A stretch of 64,000 nt of DNA from Pisolithus tinctorius (taxonomy: Eukaryota; Basidiomycota; Agaricomycetes; Boletales; Pisolithaceae). The translations under genes and the position numbers were made by a program. The notes under the pieces are model-generated. The model ran no database searches and was not told where the DNA came from. It saw nothing but the letters and a program-made list of their open reading frames with translations. This document shows, in pieces, positions 47,305 through 59,089 of the stretch; position 1 is the first letter of the stretch, and each line of letters begins with the position of its first letter. Location of the stretch: the NCBI GenBank assembly GCA_024663395.1, contig JANFAH010000017.1, positions 558,001-622,000 of the forward strand, written 5' to 3'.

Positions 47305-48342
47305 ATGCCTGAGTTCCAGATCACCAGTGATGATGAGGAGGCTGACATCCAGGCTAAGATGGCCAAGTGCAAGCAGTGCAAGGCTGTGAGGGAAGAGGCT
47401 GCCCAGCTGGAGGCAGAGAGGCTTGAGAGGGAGCAACTGGAGGCAGAGCAGTGCGAGAGGGAGCAGGTGGAAGCTGAGCAGTGTGAATGGGAGCAGGTGG
47501 AGGCTGAAAAGTTGGAGCAAGAGCAGTTGGAGGCCAAGAGGAAAGAGCAGGAGCAGTTGGAAGCCAAGCACTGAGAACTGGAAACCCAGGCACAACAGAG
47601 GACAGGGGAGCTGAAAGGCAAGGAGTGGGAGAAGGCTGTCAGTGTTGTGATCACTAGGTTGTGCCAACAGTGCAAGAAGGGTTGGGTGCCATGCACCTTT
47701 GGTCACATGCAGCAGAGTAAGCACAAGAAGAGGACATGCAATTGGTGCACCAAAATGAAGGTCAGGTGTGAGTTGCCCAAGGGAGTGGAGCCCAAGATTG
47801 AAGAGGTCAGGGAAAAGGCCAGGAAGACGAGAGTGCTGGAGGATGTTACATCGCTGAGGGCTGGGGAGAAGAAGAAGGTCACTTGAGTTGGGTCCATGAT
47901 CCCTGGTGAGTTGGAAGCCAGTCCCTCAAGAGTGGTCACACCCACTGCCACTCCCTCTGACCCCTTGGTAGTGGCAGTAGTCAAGGGGTTCGAGCTGATC
48001 ATGGCAGCCATGGACCAACAAACAGCAGAGATGTGGGCTGGAAGAGAGACCCAATGCTGGTTCAACAGCCAGCTGGGCAACCTGCTGGGTGAGTTTGAGT
48101 TTGTTCTGCACCCAATGATCCCAGTATCTGAGTCCAGTGAGGAGCTGCACTCAGATGTGGCAGACCTGGAGCTCGAGAGTCTCTGGTTGGATCATGAGGG
48201 AGTTGGGATGGAGCTGGATGAGGGAATCATGTGCCAGCCCAAGGACATGCACATGAAAGGTCAGTGGTCTGGTTTGGAGAGTGGGGAGGAGAAGGAGCTC
48301 CACATGAGTGAGGGGGAGGTGTTTGAGAGGGACTCTGAGTGA
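47305..48342 (+). pseudogene. Antisense cysteine-cluster ORF inside the Gypsy element
   Basis: One frame of 346 codons with two TGA stops (47572-47574 and 47884-47886); each TGA could come from CGA. It begins [19 protein letters not shown], followed by [13 protein letters not shown], a Glu/Gln-rich coiled coil built of [14 protein letters not shown] units (about residues 30-90), a cysteine cluster RLCQQCKKGWVPCTFG plus CNWCTKMKVRCELPKG (47655-47790), and an acidic C-terminal half ending FERDSE. Similar Cys-cluster proteins are scattered in mushroom genomes. It lies between the pol 3' end and the polypurine tract but on the opposite strand. The role is unknown; DNA or RNA binding is only a guess. 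Confidence 0.55.
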
Positions 48343-48443
48343 ATGCCAATGTATGTACATAGTATTAGTGCATCTAACTGTTCTTGGTGTAGTAAGGAAA
48401 AACAAGAGTAAGGAAACAAGAGAGAAAGAAGAGAAAGGTATGT

Positions 48444-50690
48444 CTAGCTAGTGACTGGTCTGGGTTTACTGGGATAACTGGCATGGAAAGTGGTGAGTAG
48501 ATCTTCGGCATTGCCCAGCTTGGTGGCTGGTAGCCAGGATGTTTCTTCGTTGGTGCCCTTGTAGCTGGCCCAGCATACCAGGTACTGTAGCTTACACCTC
48601 TGTTGCTGGTCTATCTTTGAGTTGAGGACCTTGGTGATCTTGTGCTCTGGTTCACCATCCACCTCGACTGGAGGTGGTGGTGGCTGGGTTCAGTTCAGGA
48701 TGGTATTGGGGTGTGCTGGTTCTAACTGTGACATGTGGAACACTGGGTGTACCATGTGCATGGAGTCTGGGAGGTGAAGGGTGAATGAGTGGGTTCTGGG
48801 CTGGGCTATTACTGAGTAAGGGCCTAGGTTCTTGTCTGCAAGTTTCTGTGATGGTCTTGTGGTCTGGAAGTACTTGGCTTTGACATAGACCTGGTTGCCA
48901 AGGCTGATCTCAGACACTGGTAGCCTCTTCACATCTGCTGGACCCTGGTATCTAGCTTGGGCTAGTCCCATCTCTTCTCATAGGAACTGATGTAGTTTGT
49001 CTAAGTTAATGGTGTAGTCCCTAGCCCATGCCAAGGATAAGTCCCTTTCAGGGAAGACTGAGAGGTTAGGGTGGTAACCCTTGTTGGTGAAGAAAGGGGA
49101 AACACTGGTGGTAGCACTTGGGGCATTGTTGTAGGCAAACTTGGCCCAGTTGTCCTGTTGGTAGTTGTGATACACCTGGAGGTACTGCTCCAAGGTCTGA
49201 TTTTCTTGTTTGGTCTGGCCATCTCCTTCCAGGTGGTATCCAGAAGTGAAGTGTAGGTGCATATCCAGTGCTTTACCCAAGGACCAGAAGAAGTGCAAGA
49301 CAAATTCAGAGCCTTGGTTGGAGGTTACATGTGCCAGAACGCTGTGCTTTGAGAAGACATGGAGTAGAAAGAGTCTAGCAAGTTTGGGGGAGGTGATAGT
49401 GTCATAGGTGGGTATGAATATAGCCTGCTTGGATAGTCAGTCCATGACCACCAGGATAGCAGTGTGACCACTGGATGCTGGTAGGTGCTCGATGAAATCC
49501 ATAGAGATGGAATTCCATGGCTTTTCCAGTATTGGTAGTTGTTTCAGGGTGCCATATGGTTGGTGTCTGGGTGTTTTGGCCCTTGTGCACATAGTGCAGG
49601 TCCTCACATATTCTTTGATGAAGGTGTGAATGCCGGGCCAGGTGTACTCTTGCCTGATCAGTTCCAACATTCAATTATAGCTGAAGTGTCCTGACAACAG
49701 GTGATCATGCTTGTACTGAAGGACCTTGAGCTGAAGGTCATTGGCATCTGGTACATAGATCCAGTTATCAAGATGTAGCAGACTGGTGCTGTTGACCAAC
49801 CACTGAGGATTGGAGGTGTCTGTGAGTCAGTGTTGGGACAGTGGGTCCAATGGTAGTGTGGCAAGTATTTCATTGTGGAGTTGTTCTACATCCATTAGAA
49901 GGCTGGTGCATAGTACAGGGTATTCCAAGCATGTGGTGCAGAGAGCTGAGACCAGCTGTTCCTGTGTGAACACCAGTTGGAGGTTGTGGGGGTTTGCCTG
50001 GGCATAGCCCCTATCCCCCTCTTTGGGGTAGATGTCCCCTTGTCTAGTGAGAGTGTCAGGCTTAGCACTGAGTTTACCCAGGCAGAAATGAATGATGAGG
50101 TTGAACTGCAACAGGTACTCAGACCACTGGGCTTGCTGGCATGTGAGTACCTTAGAGGTTGAGAAATGTTCTAGGTTTTTGTGGTCAGTGACCACATCAA
50201 CAGGTAGAGGGGCACCCTCCAAATAGTGTCTCCAGGCCCAGAAGGCTTCAAAGATAGCAAGTAGCTCCTTATTGTGGGTGTCATAGTTGACCTCTGGCAC
50301 AGACAGTGTCCAGGAGTAAAAGGCAACCAAGCAAAGTTGGTTGTCTTCACTGGTAATGGACAGTATGCCAGTGATGGCATAGTCTGAAGCATTGGTTTCC
50401 ACTGTGAGTTGAGCACTGGGAACAAAGTGAGTAAGGATAGGAGCCATGGTGAAAGCTTTTTTGAGCACATTGAAGGCCAGTTGGCACTCCTTGGAGAAGT
50501 TCCAGGGTATGTTCTTTTGTGTGAGGCAGGTCAGAGGGATGATGATGTCTGAGTAGTTGTAGATGAAACATCAGTAGAAGTTGGCAAAGCCTAGGAAGGA
50601 CTGAATGTCCTTGACCTTCCAGGGTTCAGGCCAGTCAGTGAAAGACAGTAGCCTAGGTATTCTACCAACTTGGAGTGGAACTCTGTCATG
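48444..50690 (-). pseudogene. Ty3/Gypsy pol (chromovirus type), 5'-truncated
   Basis: From 5' to 3' on the minus strand: the end of reverse transcriptase (SFLGFANFY then TGA at 50571-50573, then CFIYNYSDI), RNase H with ETNASDYAITGILS and VVTDHKNLEHFS, the zinc-binding part RTCTMCTRAK, integrase with SMDFIEHLP (first Asp), VTSNQGSEF (Asn where the second catalytic Asp belongs) and TSGYHLEGDGQT, the GPYSVIAQPRTHSFTLHLPD region, and a chromodomain-like end KLQYLVCWASYKGTNEETSW. Several stops are present. The first half of reverse transcriptase, protease and gag are missing; the sequence ends at a GC-rich junction near 50700. Inactive. Confidence 0.8.
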
Positions 50691-50699
50691 ACCATGTCC

Positions 50700-50790
50700 A
50701 GACCACCCTAGACCAGCTCTATGCCGGTCTCGACCGGTCCCATCCAACCCTTGCCCTGGTCCCGGCCTTAACCCTTTGACCCAGAAACGT
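50700..50790. other. CpG-retaining hairpin at a junction
   Basis: CCGGTC (50724-50729) and GACCGG (50732-50737) form a perfect hairpin inside a short GC-rich stretch between the truncated Gypsy and the foldback fragment. Its origin is unclear; it may be the end of another insertion. Confidence 0.3.
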
Positions 50791-50792
50791 GT

Positions 50793-51184
50793 TAGCTAGA
50801 GGGATGATTTCATGAGTTGTGGTAAAAGAGGGAGGGTTAATGGTACAAGTCCAATGTTTGTCATTGTTTACATGCTGACAAATCATCTGGAAGATCATGT
50901 GGTTTATTATGTAATCATATTTTCCCATCCTTCAAATCCCATCAAAAGGTCACTTTTCACTATTTCACCAGTCAGGGACAAATGCATTGCAATGCACTTT
51001 TCAGAAAGAATAGGGTGTATCTCAGCATGTATTGCTTTGATTGGACTGAACCTTAGTGACTGGAAAGCTTAGAGTCATCCCTTTCCGATGGTATAGGTAT
51101 CATGATTATCTGTGCAGAATAGCCCAAGCTAAATCAGCAGCAAGCCACACCTCACAAACATTGCAATGCTTTTGTCCCTCACTG
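50793..51184. mobile_element. Single arm of the foldback element, with internal 216-bp MITE-like unit
   Basis: The sequence matches, with scattered differences, the arms of the 1570-bp element at 61234-62803. Its outer end CATTGCAATGCTTTTGTCCC TCACTG is at 51159-51184, followed by TA. An inner inverted copy of that end starts CAGTCAGGGACAAA at 50969, making a 216-bp unit with about 26-bp terminal inverted repeats. Confidence 0.7.
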
Positions 51185-51186
51185 TA

Positions 51187-51640
51187 TATGTGGCTAAGCC
51201 ACTGTCTCTGGCAAAGGAGACAAGCAAGATTATTGATGAAGAGGTGGCCATATCTGATGGACTTAGCAAAATGAGCATCTGATGGATGGAGTGCTGTAGA
51301 AATGTATAGGGTGTGAGGATCCCTGGCAGCAGGATGGTGTGGCTGAGCACTTCAAGTGAGTGTGTGAACAGAGTCAATATCTTTGGACATAGTAGAGATA
51401 CAATGAAAACCAGAATGCCATGCATGGGTGCTAAAAACTTTTGATGGGTGCTTAACTCACTTCCTCTTTTCTTTTTAGCACTGATGACTCATTCTTGTGT
51501 GAAGGATGACTGCTAACATCCAGCAGTCCTTCTACACATGAGGGCTTTAGTCTTCATCTGCATGGCATGGCATGCAACTCATTGATGAGTTAGGCAGGGT
51601 CAGCTGTAACCATGTCCACAACACCTTTGGTGTGTGACAA
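51187..51640 (-). mobile_element. Solo LTR, family C (about 455 bp)
   Basis: On the minus strand it starts TGTCACACACCAAAGG and ends CCACTGTCTCTGG reversed into the TGTGGCTA end at 51187. It has the same family of sequence as 58484-58905, 60179-60639 and the split copy at 61196-63223. It ends exactly where Gypsy integrase sequence begins at 51641, so it is inserted in or joined to that element. Confidence 0.6.
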
Positions 51641-53698
51641 TGGTTGCCTGCCATTGAATTTGCCATCAATAGTGTGACATCCAAGTCAATGGGCTATGCA
51701 CCATTCTTCCTAAATACAGGACAGATGCCTCAAAAGGTGATATGGGATGTGCCTCCAAGAGGTGAGTACCCAAGTATCAGACCCTTTGCCAATAAGATGA
51801 AACTGATGATCATGGATGCTCATGATGCAATAATGAAATTGTGCATGAAGTAGACAATCAGTGCTAATAAAAAGCACTGAGATTGCCCATTTGTAAAAGG
51901 GGACCTGGTATATGTGTCTACAAAGAACATTAGCCTCCCCAAGGGGACATCTCAGAAGCTCATACTGAAGTTCATGAGACCTTACCAAATACTGGAAGAT
52001 TTTGGGAACTGCTCCTTCCAGGTTGAGCTCCCTGATAACCTGAAGTAGAGGGGAGTGCATGATGTGTTCCACTTATCCTTGCTAAGGATCCACATCCCAA
52101 ATGATGATCAGAAGTTCCTAGGACAATGGGATGACCAGATCCCTGAGTTTGCAGGAAGCAATCATGAATGGGCCATAGATCATATAATCTGGCATCACAG
52201 GAGTCATGCTGACATGATGTTTGAGGTACAGTGGACAGCAGAGGATTGAACTTGGCTCCCATATTAGGACATCACTCATGTGAAAGTGCTAAGTGATTGT
52301 TTCAAGGCAATTGGATTTGATGGAATAGATAATTTGAGGGACATGGGTGATGGGGACATGTCAGACAACAATCCCCAGGTATTTGTTGGATACTTGGCAC
52401 TGCATTCATGTGGAGGCCATAAATATCACCTACACATAAGACAAAATGGTCAGGTCCTCAGAATGACCCCATTGCCCCATCCACCTTGCCACAATACTTG
52501 CCCCACACACCACTCACATACTTCCTGCCCTCACTCTGCATGCACTGTTCCTCAATGACCTCCCAAGTACTTTGTGCACATATGCCCTTCATGCCAGCAC
52601 CCACTGTCAGAATTGAGATCTTGGCATTGTGCACATTATGATAAGCATCCCACTCCTAATGCTCATAACAAAAACTGCCCTTACCAAACTCAGCCATCTT
52701 CTTGGCACAAAGAGCAAGGTAAATGAAGCACCATCACCAAAAGGGATCTAGAACCTATTAAGCACATGATCACAGAAGTCATTAACAACTTACAAAACAT
52801 ATCATTTAGATTCCATCCACCTCCTGCTCATACCAGACCAAAATTCATGTCAACCACATGAAATATAGAGAATATCAAGCAACAAAGTACCAACCTCTTT
52901 CTGGTCCATGCCCTTGATGAGGATGGACAGGGAGATGAGCATGTGGTTATTCACAGAGAGCAGGTCAAGATGTACTTTGAGTATGACTGTTCACTTTTGG
53001 CCTAAACACAAGGTTGCCCTAGACACCCCCATGGGTTATCATCTGTTCAGGGAAGCACACAGCTGTGAAGCAAAGTCCAAGACAAGGTTTGCCTACTATG
53101 AAGTTGATGACAGCAGAAACATAGTCATGGTGGCTGTGGGGCTGTTCCCAACCAGACAAGAGGTGTTGGACAATGACAGACCTTTGCAGCCAAGAGGAGA
53201 TCACAGGCAGACAGACACTCAACAGCACTCAGATGGAGACCATCAATGCCCTCCTGTGGGAAACCACTGAGCAAGTAAAGAAGCAACAGCAGAGGGCTCA
53301 CCAGGCTTATATCAACTGCCACAAATTACAAGACAGTTGGAGGTGAGAGAGAGCCTTACAGTAATACCCTCCCCCACAATACTCATCTTCCTCGCATCTC
53401 CTGATCCTCAAGGCCTAGCAGGAGATCAGGCAAGTCAAGTGCTAATGCCAATCCTAACACCCACAAACCCTATGCACCTGAACAACCAGTCACTGGTCCC
53501 AGTTCCTTCATCATCAACCATGCCATGACTGGGGATGAGGCTTTTGAGGAGGACATGGACACTTTAGGGGAGGACAATGATGAGGCTAACCTAGGGCATG
53601 TGGCTAGTCACAGGGGTGCACAGGGATCTACTGTGGGAAAACCCTTGGGAAAATCTGTGTAGGGAGTGTGCCACTGTTTGTACCCTGGAGGGGAGACT
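51641..53698 (+). pseudogene. Ty3/Gypsy 3' fragment (integrase end and downstream region)
   Basis: LPAIEFAINSVTSKSMGYAP begins just after 51641 and is followed by FFLNTGQMPQKVIW, STKNISLPKG (about 51917), FRPYQILEDFGNNSF-like sequence and RGVHDVFHLSLLRIHIPNDD (52053-52110), the integrase C-terminus of a Gypsy pol. A Cys/His-poor tail reads DNNPQVFVGYLALHSCGGHK (52364-52425). The rest (52560-53690) has only short frames. It ends at a purine-rich tract (CTGGAGGGGAGAC) followed by an LTR. Everything upstream of the integrase end is missing. Confidence 0.6.
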
Positions 53699-53955
53699 GT
53701 AGGGTTTTGGACTGATGGTTGACAGTGTGTTCCCAAGTGATGTCCATTTGTGTGACAGATCCAATTTGTTTCTTATTTATCTTCTCTGTTTTACTTATCC
53801 CATTCATCTGCATTGACATTTTGTGCCTGTCTGCTACAATATAAAGAGACTTGTACTGCATATAGTAATGGGGACTTCCTTCCCTACATCAATACAGACC
53901 ACAATGTCTGGAGAGTCATGTAGCATGTCTTAAGGAAGGTCTATTGTGTCTATAT
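53699..53955 (+). mobile_element. LTR of the second Gypsy family (plus orientation)
   Basis: Starts TGTAGGGTTTTGGACTGATG directly after the purine tract, contains TATAAAG near 53840, and shares ATGGGGACTT and TGTCTGGA blocks with the inverted LTR at about 54185-54448. The right end is uncertain. Confidence 0.55.
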
Positions 53956-54184
53956 CTGCATGGAGTCACAGGTGGGCTCCTTTGACAGTGGTGTGATTTG
54001 TCTCTTCATAGTTAAACAACAGGAGCATGGGTTTTTTCAGTAAGTAGAGCAAAGTCAATGATGACTGTAAAGTAATATTATGCATGCCCAACACCTTAAG
54101 CTGCCTTGTTTGGTAGAGAAATTGGGAATCCTACAACTTGAAATGAGGACAAACAACTCATAATGCCAATAAGAAGCATAGTAC

Positions 54185-54448
54185 CTTTAATGGTGGCACA
54201 ATGAGAAGGATTCTTCGCTCTACTCAAGTTTTCCAGACAAGTGTGTCTTATTTTGAGGTAGGAAAGAAGTCCCCATACAGTGTGCTACATGGCCTATTTT
54301 ATAGAGTAGAGACTAGGCATGAAATATGTCAGAGTATCTGTATGGGCTAAGTAGGATCAGAGAATAAATGAGAAGAGTCCTGGATCTGTCACAAAGAAAC
54401 CAACATCTGACCACTCAGTTGACAGCATCAGACTGAATCCTTACATTC
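54185..54448 (-). mobile_element. LTR of the second Gypsy family (inverted copy)
   Basis: On the minus strand it starts TGTAAGGATTCAGTCTGATG next to a purine-rich tract (CTGGAGGGGGGAA), with GTGACAGATCC and TATAAAATAGG blocks shared with the LTR at 53699. The adjacent 54449-54640 is the matching internal end of a second, oppositely oriented element. The left boundary is approximate. Confidence 0.5.
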
Positions 54449-54642
54449 CCCCCTCCAGGGTACAAAGTACCCTTCCTTCATGAAGTGTGTGCTTACTCAG
54501 CAACACCTCTGGCATTATCTGCATCATCACCCTGTTCCAGCATGTCATCCTTGCCTTCTGCATCAGCTATGCCATTGTACCCTTCCTCATATCCCTCCTC
54601 AAGACCATCAATGGTGCCATCAACACCTACTGAGTCAACTGA

Positions 54643-54757
54643 TGTCACACACCAAAGGTGTTGTGGACATGGTTACACTGGACTTCACTGACATCTGTCA
54701 TCCATTCTTTTATTTTCCACTCTTTTAGTTTTTCCACCCCACTTTACTCTGACTCAT
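54643..54757 (+). mobile_element. Truncated LTR, family C
   Basis: Starts TGTCACACACCAAAGGTGTT like the family C LTRs, but the similarity fades after about 60 bases and it is cut by the next element at 54758. Confidence 0.45.
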
Positions 54758-54919
54758 TGGAGTAGGGGAGACAGGACAGGGGTGTAGGACACAGCCATAG
54801 ATGATTGGTCAGCAGGGACAAGGCATGGGACAGAGTGGCAGTAGAGACACTATGTTACAACAACACTGCATGACAGCAGAACAAGATTTGACACATGAAC
54901 ACAGTTCCACACTATTCCA
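54758..54919 (+). mobile_element. 5' LTR (162 bp) of a full-length Gypsy element
   Basis: Starts TGGAGTAGGGGAGACAGG and ends CACACTATTCCA, so it has TG...CA ends. It matches 58118-58279 with about ten differences over 162 bases, counted by eye. No clear 5-bp target duplication was found. Confidence 0.8.
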
Positions 54920-57900
54920 CATGGTGAAGAGAGTGGATTCAGCCCAAGCACTGTAACACTGCACCACAATACCACACAAACACAGTAACAAACCACCATG
55001 AAATGAATGCAAGGCAACCACATGGAGTATATGTGTAGAAGAATACAAAAGAATGAGCTAAGTAACAAGTTTCAGAAACAACCACCACACTGCTACCAAT
55101 CTGCCTAACAGAAACCAACCACATAATGCATGGGGTCACTTCATGACTTTGCACATGCCTGACATATCACCAGCATGGTCACTGATAGGAACCCCCTTCA
55201 CCAGTGACTACTCACTTCCATTGGACCCACAGACACCAGAAAACACACTGTCATCACCCCAGGAACAACCCTCAACCCACAGAATTCCCCCAACCTGAAT
55301 GAACTCCCCAGAGTACCCAGGAGAGGACAACCTCTACACAGTGTTCCCCACACTACTGCTACCAACCCCACCAACTTCATCAGCAACAATAATCCATCAA
55401 AGGGAAAGAGTGCTCCCAGTCCCAGCCCTACCACCACCATACACACCAACAACACTCCCAACTCTGTCACCAGCAGTACCCCCACCAGTCCCACATCCAA
55501 CACCATTGACAGGATGCCCAAGAGTGATGGCAGAAGCAGTTCCAACTTAGGTGAATACTACAACAGTGTAGAGAACACAGCTTATCACTATTGCCAATGA
55601 AATGCTTACTTTTCATGACAGAAATAATGTTCACAGGAGCTACAGTAGGCCCACAGGGCATACAGCTGGACCTATCAAAACTAACAGTGATCATCAACTG
55701 GAAACAACCCGACAATGCACTCAACCTAATGTCATTTCTAGGGCTCACAGGACACTTCCACAACATCATCAAAGGATATGCCAAATGGAAGGACCATTAC
55801 TGACCTAATGAAACAAGTGGACATCCCTAAGCCCATTTCCAAAGCTACATACCAAAAAGCAATGACTAACTACAAGCTAGCAGATAAATGGGAACAGAAA
55901 CACACCAAAGCCTTTCTAAGGCTGAAAGTCATGCTAACAAGCCAACCAACACTACATGCACTGCAGTACAACAGTACACCATTCATTGTAACCACAGGCA
56001 GATGCCAAGAAGGATTCAGGGCAGTACTAACACAAAAAACAAAAATTCAGGCACCAGACAGCAAAACAGTAGAGTGAACAGTACCCATCATATTCATGTC
56101 CAAAAGAACCTCATCAGCTGAGCAAAACTACAAACCATTTCTGTTAGAATTCACAGCACTAAAATATGGCCTGGACTGCTTCACAGACATAATTTGGGGA
56201 TACCCAATAGAAATTGAAACTGACTGCAAAGCACTAAAAGACATCCTGTCCAACAGCTCAATATCAGCCACACATGCAAGGTGGCAAGATGGCATAGTCG
56301 TGCACAACATAATAGCCATAAGACATGTATCAGGATGTCTAAATGTAGTAGCAGATGGGCTAAGCTGCCAATGGGACAACACAGCCTGCACAAACAAAGA
56401 TGGCAGTGACTGGACAGTCAGCCCAGACCCAGAAGCAGCATCAGGTTTGGTAAATGACATATTCATGATCACTAAACTATCACAGGAAAATCAGCAACTA
56501 CAAGAACACTTCCAAGATGAACCATTGTTCATGGAAGTAATAGATGCAATACTCAATGTTGACACAAACACCCCCATAAGAGATCACAACAGAGTGAGAC
56601 ACAAATCAATGCAGTACCTGGTAGACCAAGGCAAACTATGGCAGCTAAATGGCAGTACCAGTGTATGACCAAGACACAAGGTGGAATGCATTATGAGAGC
56701 AGAGGCACTCACAGAAGTGAAACACCAACACAAGTCAGGAGGACACTGGGGAAGGGATGCAATGAAGTTAGCCCTCATGGACAAATACTATGCACCCAAA
56801 CTGGACCTCACTGTAATGAAAGTGATACAGGATTGTGTGAAGTGCAAAAACTTTGGTACAGCAAAACTAAATGCATTGCTTGAACCAATAACAAGACAGC
56901 ACCTGTTTGAACTACTGGTAGGCAATTACCTGTCAATCTCAACAGGCAAAGGAGGGTACCACACACTCGGACTATTTCTGGACACATTCTCCCAACACCT
57001 CTGGGTAATGAAGTTCAAAACCACCAGAACAGCAAAAACCATGGTAAACAGCCTAGCAACTATCTTTAACAGTTTCACAGCACTGGAAACGTTCATGACA
57101 GACAGAGAATGCCACTTTGACAATGGAATGGTTAAAACATACTGTGCTAAGTGGTCTTGCACCCACCACATTACTGCTGCATACTCACCCTGGATTAATG
57201 GACTAGTGGAAGGTACAAACAAGTTGTTGCTACACATCCTCAAATGGCTATGTGCACCAAACATAGGAGAAGACAATGACTCCAAAACCAACTGGGAAAA
57301 ACTACCAAGAACATGGCCAGACCACCTTGACAATGCAGTCCATGTGCTGAACAACTGCATACAGCCCTCACTCAAATTCTCCCCCAAAGAACTTCTACTG
57401 GGACTGGTCATCAACTCCAAATGCACAGCACTGGCACACAGCATCACAGCACCATTGCCAGTGGATGCAGCAGTACACATGGCATATGCAGCACAACAAT
57501 GGCTCAATGGGTATGATGCAATGGTCAGACATGCCATCAAAAGAAAAAAAGTATTTGACCAATGTGTCCTACAAAGACAAGGAGCAGAAGTTACATTCAC
57601 CAGAGGACAACTGGTACAAGTATACAGGAGCAACCTAGACTATACCTTCAAGACTGAATGGAAGCTATTACCTAAGTGGTTGCACCCATACAGAATTGCT
57701 GAACAACTAAGAAACTCATACAGGTTAGAAACCCTAATGGGCAGACCAGTCCTGAGGGAGTTCAGTGCATGAAGACTATGCACATTCATAGCAAGAGAAG
57801 GAACACAACTACATGTGAATCAACAAGAATACCTGGCATGGCTACAAAGCACAGAAACAGAACAAGACATACCAGAAGGGTTGGCAAGGGAAGGGAGAGG

Positions 57901-58117
57901 GAATGCAGACAGAGGAAGCAAATCAGGTGGCAAAAGGAGTGAAGAGGATGATGAGACAGACACTGACAATGACAATGATGGTGAAGATTGAGCACCTGGA
58001 AGAGAGGAAGGGGCAGAGTTGGGAGCAGTTGAATGGGGAAGAACAGACAGCATGCAGGAAGAGTTGTGTAGTGAGCTAACAGATGACAAGGATGTCATCA
58101 TGTTTAAAGGGGGCACA
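54920..58117 (+). pseudogene. Internal region and pol of the full-length Gypsy element
   Basis: The 5' part (54920-55590) is Pro/Thr-rich and has no clear gag domain. The pol remnant starts with GATVGPQGIQLDLSKLTVII (55638-55697) and SFLGLTGHFHNIIKGYAKW. RNase H has TPFIVTTGRCQEGF and EIETDCKALKDIL. Integrase has LLVGNYLSISTGKGGYHTLG, where Asn stands at the expected first catalytic Asp, FMTDRECHFDN (second Asp kept) and YSPWINGLVEGTNKLLLHIL (Glu kept). The region ends near LVQVYRSNLDYTFKTEWKL (about 57612-57668). The longest frame is 56681-57772. Most of reverse transcriptase and protease are missing or unreadable. It is CpG-poor throughout. Confidence 0.75.
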
Positions 58118-58279
58118 TGGAGTAGGGGAGGCAGGACAGGGGTGTAGGACACAGCCATAGATGATTGGTCAGCAGGGACAAAGCATGGGATGGAGCAGTG
58201 GTAGAGACACTATGTTACAACAACACTGTATGACAGCATAACAAGATTTGACACATGAACACAGTTCCACACTATTCCA
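58118..58279 (+). mobile_element. 3' LTR (162 bp) of the full-length Gypsy element
   Basis: Preceded by a purine-rich tract (TTTAAAGGGGGCACA), starts TGGAGTAGGGGAGGCAGG and ends CTATTCCA. Direct copy of the 5' LTR. Confidence 0.8.
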
Positions 58280-58483
58280 TTGTACCTATGTCCCTTGTAC
58301 TATATAATTCTGCTGTAGTGTTGGAAAAATACCCACCCACTTTTGGAGTCACTATCTGTGTGTTTCACAAGTTCATGAGTCCCCAGAGTCTAAAAGGATC
58401 TATTGAGTCTACAGCATCTACAGTGTCTCCAGTGTTTTCCATGCCTCCTTCATCTCAGATATGCTCTTCTTTTCCCATAGTGC

Positions 58484-58905
58484 TGTCACACACCAGAGGT
58501 GTTGTTGACATGGTTACAGCTGACTCTGCATAACTCATTGACAAGTTGCATGCCCATGCCATGCATATGATGACTAAAGCCCTCATGCATAGAAGGACTG
58601 CTGGACATGAGCAGTCATCCTTCACACAAGAACAAGTCATCAGTGCTAAAGAGAAAAGAGGAAGTGAGTTAAGTGCACATTAAAAGTTTTTAGCACCCAT
58701 GTATAGCATTCTGGTTTTTGTCATATCTCCACCATTTCCAAAGATATCAACTCCATTCTCACACTCACTTAAAGTGCTCAGCCATGCCATCCTGCCATCT
58801 AGTTTTGGAAAGGATCCTCACACCCTACACATTTCTACAGCACTCCATCTATCAGATGCTCATTTTGCTAAGTCCATCAGATATGGCTACCTCTTCATCA
58901 ACCAT
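58484..58905 (+). mobile_element. LTR, family C (plus orientation)
   Basis: Starts TGTCACACACCAGAGGTGTT and runs through AGTCATCCTTCACACAAGAA, AAAAGTTTTTAGCACCC and GCTCATTTTGCTAAGTCC to CTCTTCATCAA. The end seen in other copies (AGAGACAGTGGCTACA) is missing, so the copy is 3'-truncated. Confidence 0.6.
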
Positions 58906-59089
58906 TGTGAGTCAAAGTGTGGAAAGGTGGTATAAACTAACCAAAACCAACACAAAAGACAAATATAGAGCAAGTGGTGGTTTGCCTCCACAGAACCTGG
59001 AGTGCAGAAAAATCTAAGTGGGGGAAACTTCAATGGCAGGTGTTCCTAGCACAAGTTGTTGATGAGTTATGCAGGAATGAATGGATGAC

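Noticed and set aside
47137..47724. 195-codon Leu-rich minus-strand frame
   Set aside because: It is the complement of the Glu/Gln-rich coiled-coil coding sequence on the plus strand.
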